Counted from the stretch's first letter, positions 45,101 through 54,614 are shown. The stretch: 64,000 bases of DNA from Microcoleus vaginatus HSN003 (GCF_022701255.1 NZ_CP031705.1:4154001-4218000); one strand, 5' to 3'. Made by a program: numbers and translations. The notes: a model not told the origin generated them from the sequence alone.

Positions 45101-47521
45101 TTCAAAGTCACCGCTCAAAAAAGCTGCCTCTGCTGCTTCCTCATGCAGCGCTAATGTCAGTTCGTACTGAGAATGCCAGCTATCTTCTGCTAACAGTCCT
45201 AAACCTGCTTGTAAATATTTAACGGCCGAATCATGGGCTGTAGCTGCTTTGGCTTTTTGACCTGCGGTTAAATTAAGTTTTGCAATTTCAGTGCGTTCAG
45301 ATTCGTCGCTAATCAGTTCAATTCCTAGATTGAGATGATCGACGATCGCAAATATCTCTTCCGCTCGTTTCTCTGGCGAGGTATTTTGCCACAGCAAGCG
45401 ACCGATTTGTAAGTGAACTGTTTTTTTAGAACTTTCCTCAATCAGAGCATAAGCTGCTTGTTGCACGCGATCGTGCAAAAACTTATAAGTAGTAATGACC
45501 AGATGAGACTCAACAATTTCTTCTTCTGTTACGCCTAGTTCAGAAGTGGCTAAAATTAATCCATCTTGGATGGCGGGCACTAGCTCTTGAAAAGTTTCGG
45601 CGGTAGATTTTTCGTTGACTATGGAGAGAGTATTTAAGTCAAAACTATTGCCCACACAAGCGGCTAACCGTAAAACCTGCTGAGTTGAATCTGGCATTTT
45701 TCTCAATTTACCCACCATCAACTCAACGACGTTATCGGTAATCCCTACGGCTTCAATTTCTGAAATATTCCAATCCCAGTTTCTTTTCTCCAAATTAAAA
45801 ATCAAGAGGTTTTCTTCATAGAGAGTTCTGAGAAACTGATTGACAAAAAAAGGATTGCCTTGAGTTTTACCGACGACTAACTCAGCTAGGAGGATGACTG
45901 AGCTTCTATCCCTACGCACAGTATCAGCTATCAAGTTAGTAATATGTTCGATATCTAAGGGAGTTAAGGTAATGTGGTTAATAGTCGCGCCTTGATTTTG
46001 CAGCCCCTCCAGAGTCATGATTAAAGGATGGGTGGGGCTAACTTCGTTATCTCGATAAGCACCAATTAGAAATAAATATTTTGTTTCCTCATCTGCCATC
46101 ATTACTTGCAGCAGTTTCAAAGTAGCGGAATCAGCCCATTGTAAATCATCTAGAAAAATGACTAAGGGATGCTCGACTGAACAAAACACCCGGATAAATT
46201 TTTGGAAGACTAAATTAAAACGATTTTGCGCTTCCGTAGCACCTAATTCTTGGACGGGTGGCTGTGTGCCAACAATGAATTCTACGTCGGGAATGACATC
46301 TATAATGATTTGACCGTTATCACCAAACGCTGCTAAAAGTTTTTCTTTCCAAGTAGTGAGTTGCGTTTCGCTCTCAGTTAATAGTTGCTTGACTAAGGAC
46401 TGAAAAGCTTTGACAACAGCAGCATAAGGAACATTGCGTTGAAATTGATCAAATTTTCCAGCAATAAAATAACCGCTTGCCTTAGTAATAGGTTTATAAA
46501 CTTCTTGCACTAAGGCGGATTTGCCAATGCCAGAGTAACCCGACACTAACATAATTTCTGTTGTGCCATTGCTGACGCGCTGGAAGGCTGCTAATAAGGT
46601 TTCAATTTCTCGTTCTCTCCCATAGAGTTTTTGAGGTATTTGAAACTTATCTGTAATATCTTTTTGGGCGATCGCAAAATCTACAATCGTTCCTTTAGCC
46701 TGTAGTTGTTCCAGACATTGTTCTAAATCTGCGATAATTCCCCAAGCACTTTGGTATCTTTTTTCAGCAGTCTTTTCTAACAGTTTTACTACAATATCAG
46801 AAACCGCTTTAGGAATTTCTGCATTGATTTCATGGGGCGGCACTGCTTGTTTAGCAATATGACAGTGGACTAATTCCATTGCATCGTTGTAATCGCATGG
46901 CAGTTGCCCCGTTAGCAGTTCGTAAAAAGTGACTCCTAAGGAGTAAAAATCAGTGCGGTAGTCGATCGCTCGGTTCATTCGGCCTGTTTGTTCCGGCGAT
47001 ATATAGCTAAGAGTTCCTTCTAAAACATTAGGATTTTTTAGGGTAGGATTCTCACAACTTAAAGCAGTAGAGATGCCAAAATCTATGATTTGGACTAGCC
47101 CGGTTGTCGAGTTAATAATAATATTGCTAGGGTTGATATCTTTATGAATTATTTTATGTTGATGAATGTCGCCTAACGCCCTAGTTATTTTAATAGCGGT
47201 TGCCAAAAACTCTTGTAAGGTAAGTTTGTGAGAAGCCAACCACAGCTTTAAGGATTTTCCACCACAATCCTTGAAAATAATAACTAAACTGTTTTGATAT
47301 CTTTCTAAGCTGTAGGTTTCGGGTACAGTTTCTAGGTTAAGATTGCGTGTAATTTCGTATTCCTGCTTGTATCTGACTAACGAAGCTGGCATCGGATAAT
47401 CTTGCTTGAGAAATTTGAGAATTACCCGTTGGTTGTCTTGCTTTCTCAGCCCTCGGTAAACTAAAGAATTGTTACTTTCATGAATTTGGTTTGTAATCTC
47501 GTAGCCAGCTAAGTTAATCAT
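42182..47521 (-). CDS. Ser/Thr kinase - AAA ATPase - GAF - histidine kinase, multi-domain sensor
   Basis: A 1779-residue protein of the cyanobacterial HstK-like type. The Ser/Thr kinase domain (1-275) has KDIN (128-131, catalytic loop), DFG (147-149) and SPEQ. A STAND/AAA-type ATPase follows with Walker A GYSGIGKS (328-335) and LVIFLDDLQWADS. A long helical repeat region (about 700-1310) resembles TPR-like sensors. A GAF domain (about 1360-1500) and the histidine kinase (GVAHEINTPIGVG, His1547; GGSGLGLHIV) end the protein. It combines two kinds of kinase in one chain. Homologues act in heterocyst development or stress in some species; the signal here is unknown. Confidence 0.93.
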   Translation of the reverse strand: MINLAGYEITNQIHESNNSLVYRGLRKQDNQRVILKFLKQDYPMPASLVRYKQEYEITRNLNLETVPETYSLERYQNSLVIIFKDCGGKSLKLWLASHKLTLQEFLATAIKITRALGDIHQHKIIHKDINPSNIIINSTTGLVQIIDFGISTALSCENPTLKNPNVLEGTLSYISPEQTGRMNRAIDYRTDFYSLGVTFYELLTGQLPCDYNDAMELVHCHIAKQAVPPHEINAEIPKAVSDIVVKLLEKTAEKRYQSAWGIIADLEQCLEQLQAKGTIVDFAIAQKDITDKFQIPQKLYGREREIETLLAAFQRVSNGTTEIMLVSGYSGIGKSALVQEVYKPITKASGYFIAGKFDQFQRNVPYAAVVKAFQSLVKQLLTESETQLTTWKEKLLAAFGDNGQIIIDVIPDVEFIVGTQPPVQELGATEAQNRFNLVFQKFIRVFCSVEHPLVIFLDDLQWADSATLKLLQVMMADEETKYLFLIGAYRDNEVSPTHPLIMTLEGLQNQGATINHITLTPLDIEHITNLIADTVRRDRSSVILLAELVVGKTQGNPFFVNQFLRTLYEENLLIFNLEKRNWDWNISEIEAVGITDNVVELMVGKLRKMPDSTQQVLRLAACVGNSFDLNTLSIVNEKSTAETFQELVPAIQDGLILATSELGVTEEEIVESHLVITTYKFLHDRVQQAAYALIEESSKKTVHLQIGRLLWQNTSPEKRAEEIFAIVDHLNLGIELISDESERTEIAKLNLTAGQKAKAATAHDSAVKYLQAGLGLLAEDSWHSQYELTLALHEEAAEAAFLSGDFEGMQRFVEIVQNCAKTLLDTVKVYEVQIQAYMGQNRLLEAVNTALQVLKRFGVEFPSQPNPSDIGQALTETATILNHLRIEDLVNLPQMTDPYKLAAMRLISSIFAATYMAAPELLPLTVCKQVNLSVQYGNASVSPFAYANYGFLLCGVLGDIDLGYQLGQLALSLVSKLNAQEIKAKTLFIVNIFIRHWKEHLRETLEPFVSVYSSGLETGDLEYGVYGLVLYSWFAYFSGKELTVLEREIAINRDAIHKIKQETSLQYIETYWQATLNLLGKSENPCVLKGEACDEQIRLPLHEQANDRLGIAYIYWNKLLLSYWFENYSEAIENTAIAEKYLDVVVGLPLVPLFHFYDSLVWLAVYPARPESEQNTILERVRANQEKMQKWAHHAPMNHMHKFYLVEAERHRVLGEKIEAIEMYDKAIALAKENEYINEEAVAHELAAKFYLSWGKETIAQVYMQNAHYSYQLWGAIAKVEDLEEKYPQFLARTSAKTTAQTNVNQTTIKATTTSTNLGDTLDLATVMKASQAISGEIVLSKLLERLMKIAIENAGAEKGFLILEKGGNWAIEAEGSVKGDEVSVLRSLPLNAEAASGETPRLASAIAHYVIRTQENVLLNNATQEGQFTRDPYIAATQPKSILCTPLLHQGKLTGILYLENNLTEGAFTTDRLELLKLLSAQIAISIENAQLYNNLQEFNQNLEQLVSDRTHELSNTLDALKATQTQLVESEKMASLGGLVAGVAHEINTPIGVGVTVASALAEHTTEFASTYKNGKMKRSELEEFLDIATQSSKSLLINLNQAAALIQSFKEVAVDRSSEERRTFGVRNYLDEILIQLKPKLRNSKHSIEIKGDAKIAIDSYPGALSQVVTNLLMNSLIHAYEPGESGQIVFDWQQEGSRLRFEYSDDGQGIPPENLSKIFEPFFTTKRGQGGSGLGLHIVYNLVTQKLLGEIECKSEVRVGTKFIIKLPLQIDSQP

Positions 47522-48010
47522 CCTTGCAGCCTCTTTTAATAATTAATACACGTTTTTTTTAGCAATTTTAAATTGGTAAGTAAATGTACCCTCTAATATA
47601 AAGACTAGCCTGCACTTTAAGCAAAATTTAAATTTTAACTAAAAAATATTAATTTTTACATTTCTTCAAAAAACTACAAATAAATATTTAGGTTGGGAGT
47701 CTGATCGCTCTACAGTGTCCTGCAAAATTCGGCCAAACAGAGTGAAGTGCGATCGCCGTTGAGCTCCTTAGGAGATTTGGGCGTTGCATAATTAGAGTAT
47801 AAATATGGGGAATTACCATGTAATATCAATTCCGGTCACATTCCTTATGATGTTGACTGTTGACTGTTGACTGTTGACTGTGAATCGAACAACTGAAAAT
47901 TGCGCCGAGATAGGTGGCGACTTGTAAAAATCATTCATGAATTCCCCTCTAATTTATCATTCCGATGCAGCCGGAAACGATTTAATGAAAGCGCGTGTAA
48001 ATCACTCCAT
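47522..48010. other. Intergenic region with a dispersed repeat copy
   Basis: AT-rich upstream region of the giant kinase (47522-47680), then HIP1-containing sequence and repeat copy C. It should contain the kinase promoter, but no clear boxes were found. Confidence 0.4.
47822..47985 (+). repeat. Dispersed repeat, copy C
   Basis: Starts ATATCAATTCCGGT, contains four TGTTGACTG-type units, and ends CATTCCGATGCAGCCGGAAACGA. It belongs to the same family as copies A, B and D, but its middle part has diverged (AATTGCGCCGAGATAGG). Confidence 0.7.
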
Positions 48011-49361
48011 CAGGACTTACGCATGAACGCTATATATAGCGTTTGGCTTAATAGAGAAGGCTAAGCCTTTCGGACTGGATACAACTTTAAAACCCACGCT
48101 CATCAACCCCAGGAAATTGAAATATAAAAGCCAAAACTAGACCAAGGTCATCTTAAGAGTGGGGGTTTGTAGTTCCCGACTTAAATAGTCTGATAACAGT
48201 CCTTGTTTAAGTTGATAGATAGTCAAATTCATCTGATTGGCGAGGTCTTTGAGTCTAAGCCAGACTAGAATAGCGCACCCAATATGATTTCTTTGAATCC
48301 GGGCTTTTCTGCACTGGCACTTGGACACTCCAGTCAGTTGTTTCAGTTCTCTGTGAAACTCCTCAATTTTCCATCGATTGGCGCACACATCTTTAACGTC
48401 ATCCGTAGAAGACTGAGAAATATCGTTGGTAGCGACATATTCCGTGTCGCCGTTCGAGGCAACTACCCGGAATAATTTCATTTTTTTTAGATTAGGAAAC
48501 CCTTTGACTTTTACGATTTTTCCTGACTCATTTTCTTCATCACTCCAGCTCAATTTTTCAATGCGTTTGTACTTTTCTACCCCTCCTGTATCATCAACTA
48601 ATCGATTTTTTTTAAGGGGACAGTAATAAAACTTACCCAAGCTATCAATTAACAGCATTAAATCTTTGGTCGCATACCAACTATCCATCAAAACGCCCCA
48701 AAAAGGTAATTGCTTGTGATAAACTATACCTTTTAGCATATCTTCTACATGGTCTAGTTTGGTCTTTCCGTCTCCATCAGGGTCATAAATGCGGTAATCC
48801 ACTATCCAAAAAAGCCCTTTTTTTGGATTGACATAGATGCAAGTAACTAGACCAATCCCTCGAATCACCCGTTTTTCATTCCCACTATATTGTCTGCGAG
48901 TCAGCTCTATTTTGGGGGCGAATCTTTTATCAATAACTGTGTCGTCAAATAGAAGATAACCTCCTTCATCAGTTTGGATAACCAGCTTAACTTGCTCCCA
49001 AAGCATCCGGGAAGTAATTTTTTCAGTTTTTAAGAATAAATTAATAGTATCGTGGCTGCACCGCTTGAGATGGTCAGCCAGATTGGTCACGGTATAATTA
49101 ATTTGACTACTGAGTAAATATTGACAATAGTCAAGGGTAGTAAATTTCATACGCAATCGAGTTTTCGGCTCGTTTACTATTTTACAGCCAAGCTTTTCTC
49201 TTAAGTCCCCTCCATCCAGAAAAAAATCTTATAAAAAAAAGAAAAAATATAAAATCTAGCAATAGTTCAGGCGATTTTCTAGCGAGGGGTAGCGTCAGGA
49301 ATCGCTCTAGTTAGTCTGGGAAGAGGGTACGCTATATATAGCGTTCGTGCGTAAGTCCTGT
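48011..49361. mobile_element. Complete insertion sequence, 1351 bp
   Basis: Terminal inverted repeats of 32 bp (48011-48042 and 49330-49361) differ at one position (CAGGACTTACGCATGAACGC against ...CACGAACGC). The inner parts contain the palindrome CGCTATATATAGCG. TCCAT flanks both ends (48006-48010 and 49362-49366), giving a 5-bp target duplication. The single transposase gene is intact. It sits between repeat copies C and D. Confidence 0.9.
48137..49156 (-). CDS. DDE transposase, IS4/IS701-like
   Basis: A 339-residue transposase. The DDE triad is visible as LLFDDTVIDK (first Asp), GVLMDSWYATKDLM (second Asp) and NRWKIEEFHRELKQLTG (Glu within the Y/R-E-K-like signature). This order and the RWKIE.FHRELKQ motif fit the IS4/IS701 group. 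The 5-bp target duplication and 32-bp ends are somewhat different from classic IS701, so the exact family name is open. The gene lies inside its own inverted repeats and appears complete, so the element may be active. Confidence 0.9.
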   Translation of the reverse strand: MRMKFTTLDYCQYLLSSQINYTVTNLADHLKRCSHDTINLFLKTEKITSRMLWEQVKLVIQTDEGGYLLFDDTVIDKRFAPKIELTRRQYSGNEKRVIRGIGLVTCIYVNPKKGLFWIVDYRIYDPDGDGKTKLDHVEDMLKGIVYHKQLPFWGVLMDSWYATKDLMLLIDSLGKFYYCPLKKNRLVDDTGGVEKYKRIEKLSWSDEENESGKIVKVKGFPNLKKMKLFRVVASNGDTEYVATNDISQSSTDDVKDVCANRWKIEEFHRELKQLTGVSKCQCRKARIQRNHIGCAILVWLRLKDLANQMNLTIYQLKQGLLSDYLSRELQTPTLKMTLV

Positions 49362-49451
49362 CCATATAGCAATCCTTGCAGGAGTCGTAATTTTTTTTCC
49401 CCACCCCAAGCCTCCCCTTATCAAAAGGGGAGGGAGTAAGACATTGACAAA

Positions 49452-49590
49452 TGATATCGTTTCCGGTTGCATCGGAATAATAAAATCGAGTCAAAAGTTA
49501 ACACTCAACCATTCAGTTTTTCGATTTACAGTCAACAGTCAACAGTCAACAGTCAACAATAATTCCGGTGCAACCGGAATTGATATGATT
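49452..49590 (-). repeat. Dispersed repeat, copy D (inverted relative to C)
   Basis: ATGATATCGTTTCCGGTTGC, TAAAATCGAGTCAAAAG, CATTCAGTTTTTCGA and CAGTCAA heptamers, then the palindrome ATTCCGGTGCAACCGGAAT. It is almost the same as copy B at 9237-9379. Flanking spacer 49591-49695 shows no gene. Confidence 0.8.
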
Positions 49591-49695
49591 TAGGATTGCT
49601 ATACATTACCTAAAATTTCAGGATATTCCAATTCCTACACTATTGATACCTTGATTCAGCAACGCCTGTTTTTCCTTCTTTATTCAACATCCCCC

Positions 49696-52600
49696 TTACC
49701 AAGGATTGCCAATCATTGTAAAGGCGGCCCAATAATAAGGATGCAACAGCACTCGATCGCCCCGCGCCGCAATTTCCGGAGGCAAAGTTAGACTCATAGA
49801 AAGCCCTTCGACTCGCAGCATCCCGTCTTGAATCCGCACACGCCCCTGCAGCATCTCCAATTGCGCGCGCCGCAAAGCCTCCGCTTTGATCATCAAATTG
49901 CCACCGCGTCTGGGGGCCCGCAACTGGCGATAAAACTCAGTCATCAGCCCCAAAGTCCCCTCATCGCTGACTTCCCACAAACTCGCCAAAGCGGATCTAG
50001 CACCGCTAGCTACCGCCAAACCCGCAAACCCTAACTCTGCCTCTGCGTCGCCCAAAGCGGTACTGCACGCGCTTAAAACTAACAGATTCACCGGTGGTTC
50101 ATTCCACCGCAACTGTCGCATTTGATCGAGACGCAATTTAGTATCCCACAACTGAATGTAAGAATTTTTCGGTTCCCCGGGCTGGAATTCGCTGTGAGTT
50201 GCTAAGTGAATGATACCAAAAGGTCGATTTGCCCGCTGAGCTTGCAAATTTCCGAGAGTAAAATCTTGATTCAAAAATGATTTTCCGCGATCGGGCGGCG
50301 CGATCGACTCTAACTCCACCGGTACCGCCGGTAATGGCGCTTTATCTTCAAATACCGACGCCCCCATCGCCAAAATTTCATCATCCGCAATATTGTCGTA
50401 GCCGATATCAGTTAAACTCAGACTCGGCATCACGCTAATGCTGTATTTCTCAACTAAAAAGCCTTTGCCGTCGTGAAGGGCGGCAAACGGCACGCTCCGC
50501 AAACCGGCTGCCGGAATTACAATTAAATTATCAATCTTTAAAGCTGTCAATTCTGCGGCAACTGGTGCAATTAACCACTGATAAAGTTTTTGCGCCGTAT
50601 CCAAATAACTAATGCTGCTTCTTTTTCGGGGATTAGTTATTTCGCTTTGCAGGGCGTCGGCTAGTTGCAACACCTGCCAGCGCGTTGTCGCCGGAATTAA
50701 AACGCGCTGGGGTTGAGCGTTAGCTGTTACTAACACTAATTCTAAATGCTCCCCATTAGGAACATCGGAAACTTCTTTGCCATCCGGCGGCAACCTCTGG
50801 GCTAACTTATCTTCTAAGGGTTGAGGAGGCTGGGATGTGAGTTTTTTGGTCTCAGGCAATAGATTAGATAAATCCTGACTTGCCACCAGCACTGAACCAT
50901 TTTCTTTGGCGGCGGCCGCATCCGCTCTGCTGACCCAATTCATATAAATAATGGCCGATTTTATCCCAGTAATTTTTTCATTTCTACGAAGAGTTTCGTA
51001 AATTACCGACATATTACTAATCGGTCTTCTTGCGGGCAAGTCCAGATATTTTTCGTACTCGCGAGTAAAGGTTTGTTCAAATGCTAAAACTCCCGCACCT
51101 GCCGAATCTAGCCTGCCAGAAGGAGCGAAAATATCCGGGCTAATTGGGGAATGTTTGTATCTACTTGGCGATTGCAATTCTACTTGCACAGATGCAGGAA
51201 GTGACAGCGCAGGATCAGGAGTTACCGGCACTAGAGGCGGTGCGGGAATTGGTGCCGGAATTGGTGCCGGAATTGGTGCGGGAATTGGTGCCGGAATTGG
51301 TGCGGGAATTGGTGCGGGAGCAGAGGGCGGGCCCGGCGTAACGAGGGAAATCTGATTTGGTAAACTTCCTTGGGTGTAAGTTTGTCGAAAAGAAAAAGTG
51401 GGCAAAATGGCGTTTCCCCCGCCCGCATTAATGCTTCCCAGGGTTCCATTGTCGATCGCGCCGCCAACTACAAAAGGTCGATCGATACCGCCTCCGTGGC
51501 GAATTGCGATCCTCCCCGCCCCTGCACCTCCAGTAGTAGAAATACTCGAAGAATTGCCCGATATATCGTTGAAAACATTGTTCGATCGAAACAAACCGAG
51601 GGCGGTCACATCAACGCTGCCACCAGTGCCACCCGTGCCGCCTTGAGCGTTGATAAAGCCCGACTGAATGTTATCAGTCGCGCTCAGGGAAACGCCTCCG
51701 CCGTTGCCGTTTGAAGTGCTGCTGGAGTTGAGATCCAGAGCCGAAATGCCCGCTTTCGAGGTGACAGCAATATTTCCGCCGATCGCCCCCGAAGCGTTCA
51801 AAGCTCCGGTACTTAAAGGGCCAGCATTGCTTTGGAGAGCGATCGCGCCTCCTGTTCCCGTTGCCGATGACGAGTCGATCGCACCCGCAGCAACAGTATT
51901 TCCCTCAACCCGAATCCTCCCACCGTTCGAGGTAATATTACCAGTCCGAACCTCGCGGCCTCCTTGCAGGTTCACGCTGCCGCCATCCGTCCTTAAATTA
52001 CCCTCTAAGAGGACATTTTCTGCCTTGATATCGGCTCCCAAAGCGGCCGTGCTGTCCCCCCCGAAGGTAACAGAATCTCGCCCGTTAATGCTCAAACTGC
52101 GCGCTGTAATTGGGGAAGCAGCCGTCACGCTAGCAGCGTCAGTCGAGAGCCGGCCCAACCTCTGAGTTTGACCGACTAGGCCGCCAAAAGTAATGTTGCC
52201 GCCAGCGCGCAGCGTCAAATTATTTGCTCGGCCCGGCGTGCTGTCGAGGGTATTGGCAAAAGCGATATTGCCGGTAGTGGCGGCTAGGGCGGTAGTGCGA
52301 TCGACTATGACGGCACCGTTGAAAGTCATGTCGCCAGATGTCGTAATATTGCCCGAAACCTCGGTACTGTTGGCGTTGACAGTCAAACTCGCCAGCGGTG
52401 CAGCTTGACCGACTGTAGCGCCGAACAGCACTCGCTGAGCGTCTAGTCTCAGGGCGCGAGATCCGTCTAGGCTACCGGAGAACAGAATGTTGCCGCTAGC
52501 TTCTGTGCTCAAAGCCACGTCAGCATTCAGGGACAGGTTGCCTGTAAAAGTGAGATCGCCACCCGATGTCGCAATTTTGGCGCCGAGATCGGTTTGGGGC

Positions 52601-54561
52601 GCGTCGAGAGTCAAGCTAGCGCTGCCGGTTGTGCTCAGGGGATTGTCGATCGCGATCGAGCTGCCTTGAAGTGTCAGCGGGCTGTTGAAGGTAATGGGTG
52701 CGACGATCGCGATCGACGAGGTGCTACCGTTTTCGCGCCCGATCGCGATCGAACTGAAACCCCCCGCCAAAGCGCCGAGATCCGTTGCCGTCAAGTCCAA
52801 AATGCCCAAAATATCGCCGGTGCCACCGATCCGAATTGCTCGGCTATCGTTGGGTTGCAAGCGAATTGTTCCCCCCGCACTGCTGACAGAATTGCTGCCG
52901 CCCCTCAAGTCAATGCCGTTAGCAGTGAGAGCGATATTGCCGCCGTTGGCATTGAGTCCACCCAGAGAGATGCTGCTGGCGAAAATGTTGATGTTGCCAC
53001 CTTGAGTCTCGATTGAGTCCTTGGAGTCATTGACAACAAACACTCCGTCCGATCTAAATGTTACGCTGTCTCCCGTTCTCGCTTGCAGGGAAAGTTTGTT
53101 ATCGGGCAAGTCTTGGAGGGTGATGTAGCCGGGGGTTTCTAGAACCACGTTGCTGCCGGCCGCCATCTGTTCCAACTGTACTTCTGAGATCGATGTTTCA
53201 TTTGGTTCGGGTGCCGATTCGAGTTCCCCGCCCGATTGCGCGCTGCTGTCACCGTTACCGCTGACGATCGTAATATTTGCCGGATCTAGCAACAAATTGC
53301 CGATCGCACCGTTAGTCGCGCGGGTATCGACCTCTCCTTGGAAAGTTAAAGCATTTTTGCCCGAAACTTCTACTCTTCCGCCGTTACCTGCGGCAGTACC
53401 CCCGCGAGCACTAATATTGCCGAAGAAGCGAGTTATATTGTCTGACCAAATTACCGCTGTGCCGCCATTGCCACGGTCGATCGCGTTTGCTGCGATCGTA
53501 GAATCAGGACTAACATAAGTTACCAGTGCGTTCGGCACTGGTTCCATCCCCCGGAAACCGCCTCCGACGCGCACAGTACCTCCGCCATCAGTCCCGGAAG
53601 CATTAATATTTGCGCCGAACAGTCCGACTTTTTCCCCTAAAATATTGACTGTGCCGCCAGCATTCCCAGAAGAACCAAATACATTTACCGAACCAGAGAC
53701 GATCGCACTTCCTGCAACTGTCGCCACTGTTTGGCCGCCAGTGAGTACCAATTGACCTTGTTCGTTAGTCGTTAAACCTGTGGCTGACGCTACGCCTGGG
53801 CCTGTCAGCAACTGAGGCAAAGCTTGTGGGGCGATCGCAGATGTTTCTGACTGCAAAGACGGAGTAATTTCTAAACTCAATAAATTGCCGCTTTGACTGA
53901 TGCGGACTGCATTTTGTCCCTGAACAGCAGCCACAGTAATTTGACCGTTGGGAGCGGATAATTGTCCTGTATTAATAACGGTGCCACCGAGCAAAGTTAA
54001 ACTTTGCCCGCTGCCCACTGCCAAGTTTCCCGCATTGACAATTGCACCATTTTGTAAGTTATTAAAATTAAATTGATTAGGATTTCCTACTAAAGCTTGG
54101 TAATCATTAATTCCGCTCGAATTAAACGAGCGGTCGCCGAAACCAATACCTGTAGCCGTTGTCGCAAAAAAAGACCCCGGCACGTTTAATCTAGCATTTT
54201 GACCAAAGATAATTCCCGCCGGATTCATTAAAAATAAATTTGAGTTGCCGCCGCTGATCGAAATCAGACCGTTAATGACGGAAACATCGCCACCGGAAAT
54301 CCGCCCTAAAATATTTTGAATATTTGGATTAGTTAGAAAATTAGCTATTTGACCTTCGCTGAGATTAAATTGGCTGAAGCTGTGAAACAGATTTGCCCCG
54401 TTTCCCGACAGTTGTCCGCCGCTAATGTCTGTGCGATTTTGCTCGGATTTAACAACAGTATTAGTGCCATCATTTGCAGGAACGACAGGTTGCGATCGCA
54501 CTGCTAGCGGTAGCAGCCAAAAACCTAATGTCAAAATTAGAGCAGAACGAAAATAGGTCAT
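49696..54561 (-). CDS. Two-partner-secretion haemagglutinin-like exoprotein fused to a CHAT protease domain
   Basis: A 1621-residue exported protein. The signal peptide (ALILTLGFWLLPLAVRS) is followed by a TPS domain (about 30-160) with QFNLSEGQIANFLTNPNIQNILGR and NLFLMNPAGIIFGQNA, which is recognised by a TpsB transporter. A long beta-helix-like region of Gly/Ser/Thr-rich repeats (about 160-1080) leads to a Pro-rich linker (PAPIPAPIP repeats at DNA 51230-51320). The C-terminal CHAT domain (about 1290-1621) has the caspase-like pair IHLATHSE (His1456) and LSACSTA (Cys1499). The likely role is a surface or secreted protein with protease activity. No TpsB gene is in the window. Confidence 0.93.
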   Translation of the reverse strand: MTYFRSALILTLGFWLLPLAVRSQPVVPANDGTNTVVKSEQNRTDISGGQLSGNGANLFHSFSQFNLSEGQIANFLTNPNIQNILGRISGGDVSVINGLISISGGNSNLFLMNPAGIIFGQNARLNVPGSFFATTATGIGFGDRSFNSSGINDYQALVGNPNQFNFNNLQNGAIVNAGNLAVGSGQSLTLLGGTVINTGQLSAPNGQITVAAVQGQNAVRISQSGNLLSLEITPSLQSETSAIAPQALPQLLTGPGVASATGLTTNEQGQLVLTGGQTVATVAGSAIVSGSVNVFGSSGNAGGTVNILGEKVGLFGANINASGTDGGGTVRVGGGFRGMEPVPNALVTYVSPDSTIAANAIDRGNGGTAVIWSDNITRFFGNISARGGTAAGNGGRVEVSGKNALTFQGEVDTRATNGAIGNLLLDPANITIVSGNGDSSAQSGGELESAPEPNETSISEVQLEQMAAGSNVVLETPGYITLQDLPDNKLSLQARTGDSVTFRSDGVFVVNDSKDSIETQGGNINIFASSISLGGLNANGGNIALTANGIDLRGGSNSVSSAGGTIRLQPNDSRAIRIGGTGDILGILDLTATDLGALAGGFSSIAIGRENGSTSSIAIVAPITFNSPLTLQGSSIAIDNPLSTTGSASLTLDAPQTDLGAKIATSGGDLTFTGNLSLNADVALSTEASGNILFSGSLDGSRALRLDAQRVLFGATVGQAAPLASLTVNANSTEVSGNITTSGDMTFNGAVIVDRTTALAATTGNIAFANTLDSTPGRANNLTLRAGGNITFGGLVGQTQRLGRLSTDAASVTAASPITARSLSINGRDSVTFGGDSTAALGADIKAENVLLEGNLRTDGGSVNLQGGREVRTGNITSNGGRIRVEGNTVAAGAIDSSSATGTGGAIALQSNAGPLSTGALNASGAIGGNIAVTSKAGISALDLNSSSTSNGNGGGVSLSATDNIQSGFINAQGGTGGTGGSVDVTALGLFRSNNVFNDISGNSSSISTTGGAGAGRIAIRHGGGIDRPFVVGGAIDNGTLGSINAGGGNAILPTFSFRQTYTQGSLPNQISLVTPGPPSAPAPIPAPIPAPIPAPIPAPIPAPIPAPPLVPVTPDPALSLPASVQVELQSPSRYKHSPISPDIFAPSGRLDSAGAGVLAFEQTFTREYEKYLDLPARRPISNMSVIYETLRRNEKITGIKSAIIYMNWVSRADAAAAKENGSVLVASQDLSNLLPETKKLTSQPPQPLEDKLAQRLPPDGKEVSDVPNGEHLELVLVTANAQPQRVLIPATTRWQVLQLADALQSEITNPRKRSSISYLDTAQKLYQWLIAPVAAELTALKIDNLIVIPAAGLRSVPFAALHDGKGFLVEKYSISVMPSLSLTDIGYDNIADDEILAMGASVFEDKAPLPAVPVELESIAPPDRGKSFLNQDFTLGNLQAQRANRPFGIIHLATHSEFQPGEPKNSYIQLWDTKLRLDQMRQLRWNEPPVNLLVLSACSTALGDAEAELGFAGLAVASGARSALASLWEVSDEGTLGLMTEFYRQLRAPRRGGNLMIKAEALRRAQLEMLQGRVRIQDGMLRVEGLSMSLTLPPEIAARGDRVLLHPYYWAAFTMIGNPW
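51230..51323. repeat. Tandem 12-bp repeat encoding the PAPI linker
   Basis: About seven GGAATTGGTGCC/GGAATTGGTGCG units on the + strand encode (PAPI)n in the exoprotein linker on the - strand. The unit is a multiple of three, so changes in copy number keep the frame. Confidence 0.85.
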
Positions 54562-54570
54562 TGGAGGAAG

Positions 54571-54614
54571 CCATTAGTCATTAGTCATTAGTTCTTAGTC
54601 ATTAGTCATTAGCC
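54571..54614. repeat. Heptamer tandem repeat (AGTCATT)n
   Basis: Five to six AGTCATT/AGTTCTT units directly upstream of the exoprotein start codon. This is a further heptamer type. Confidence 0.8.

Noticed and set aside
51144..51355. + strand frames of (GAGI)n or (ELVP)n over the exoprotein linker
   Set aside because: Produced by the 12-bp repeat; the real product is (PAPI)n on the - strand.
53150..53518. 122-codon + strand frame inside the exoprotein gene
   Set aside because: Shadow of the Gly/Ser/Thr-rich exoprotein in the opposite direction.
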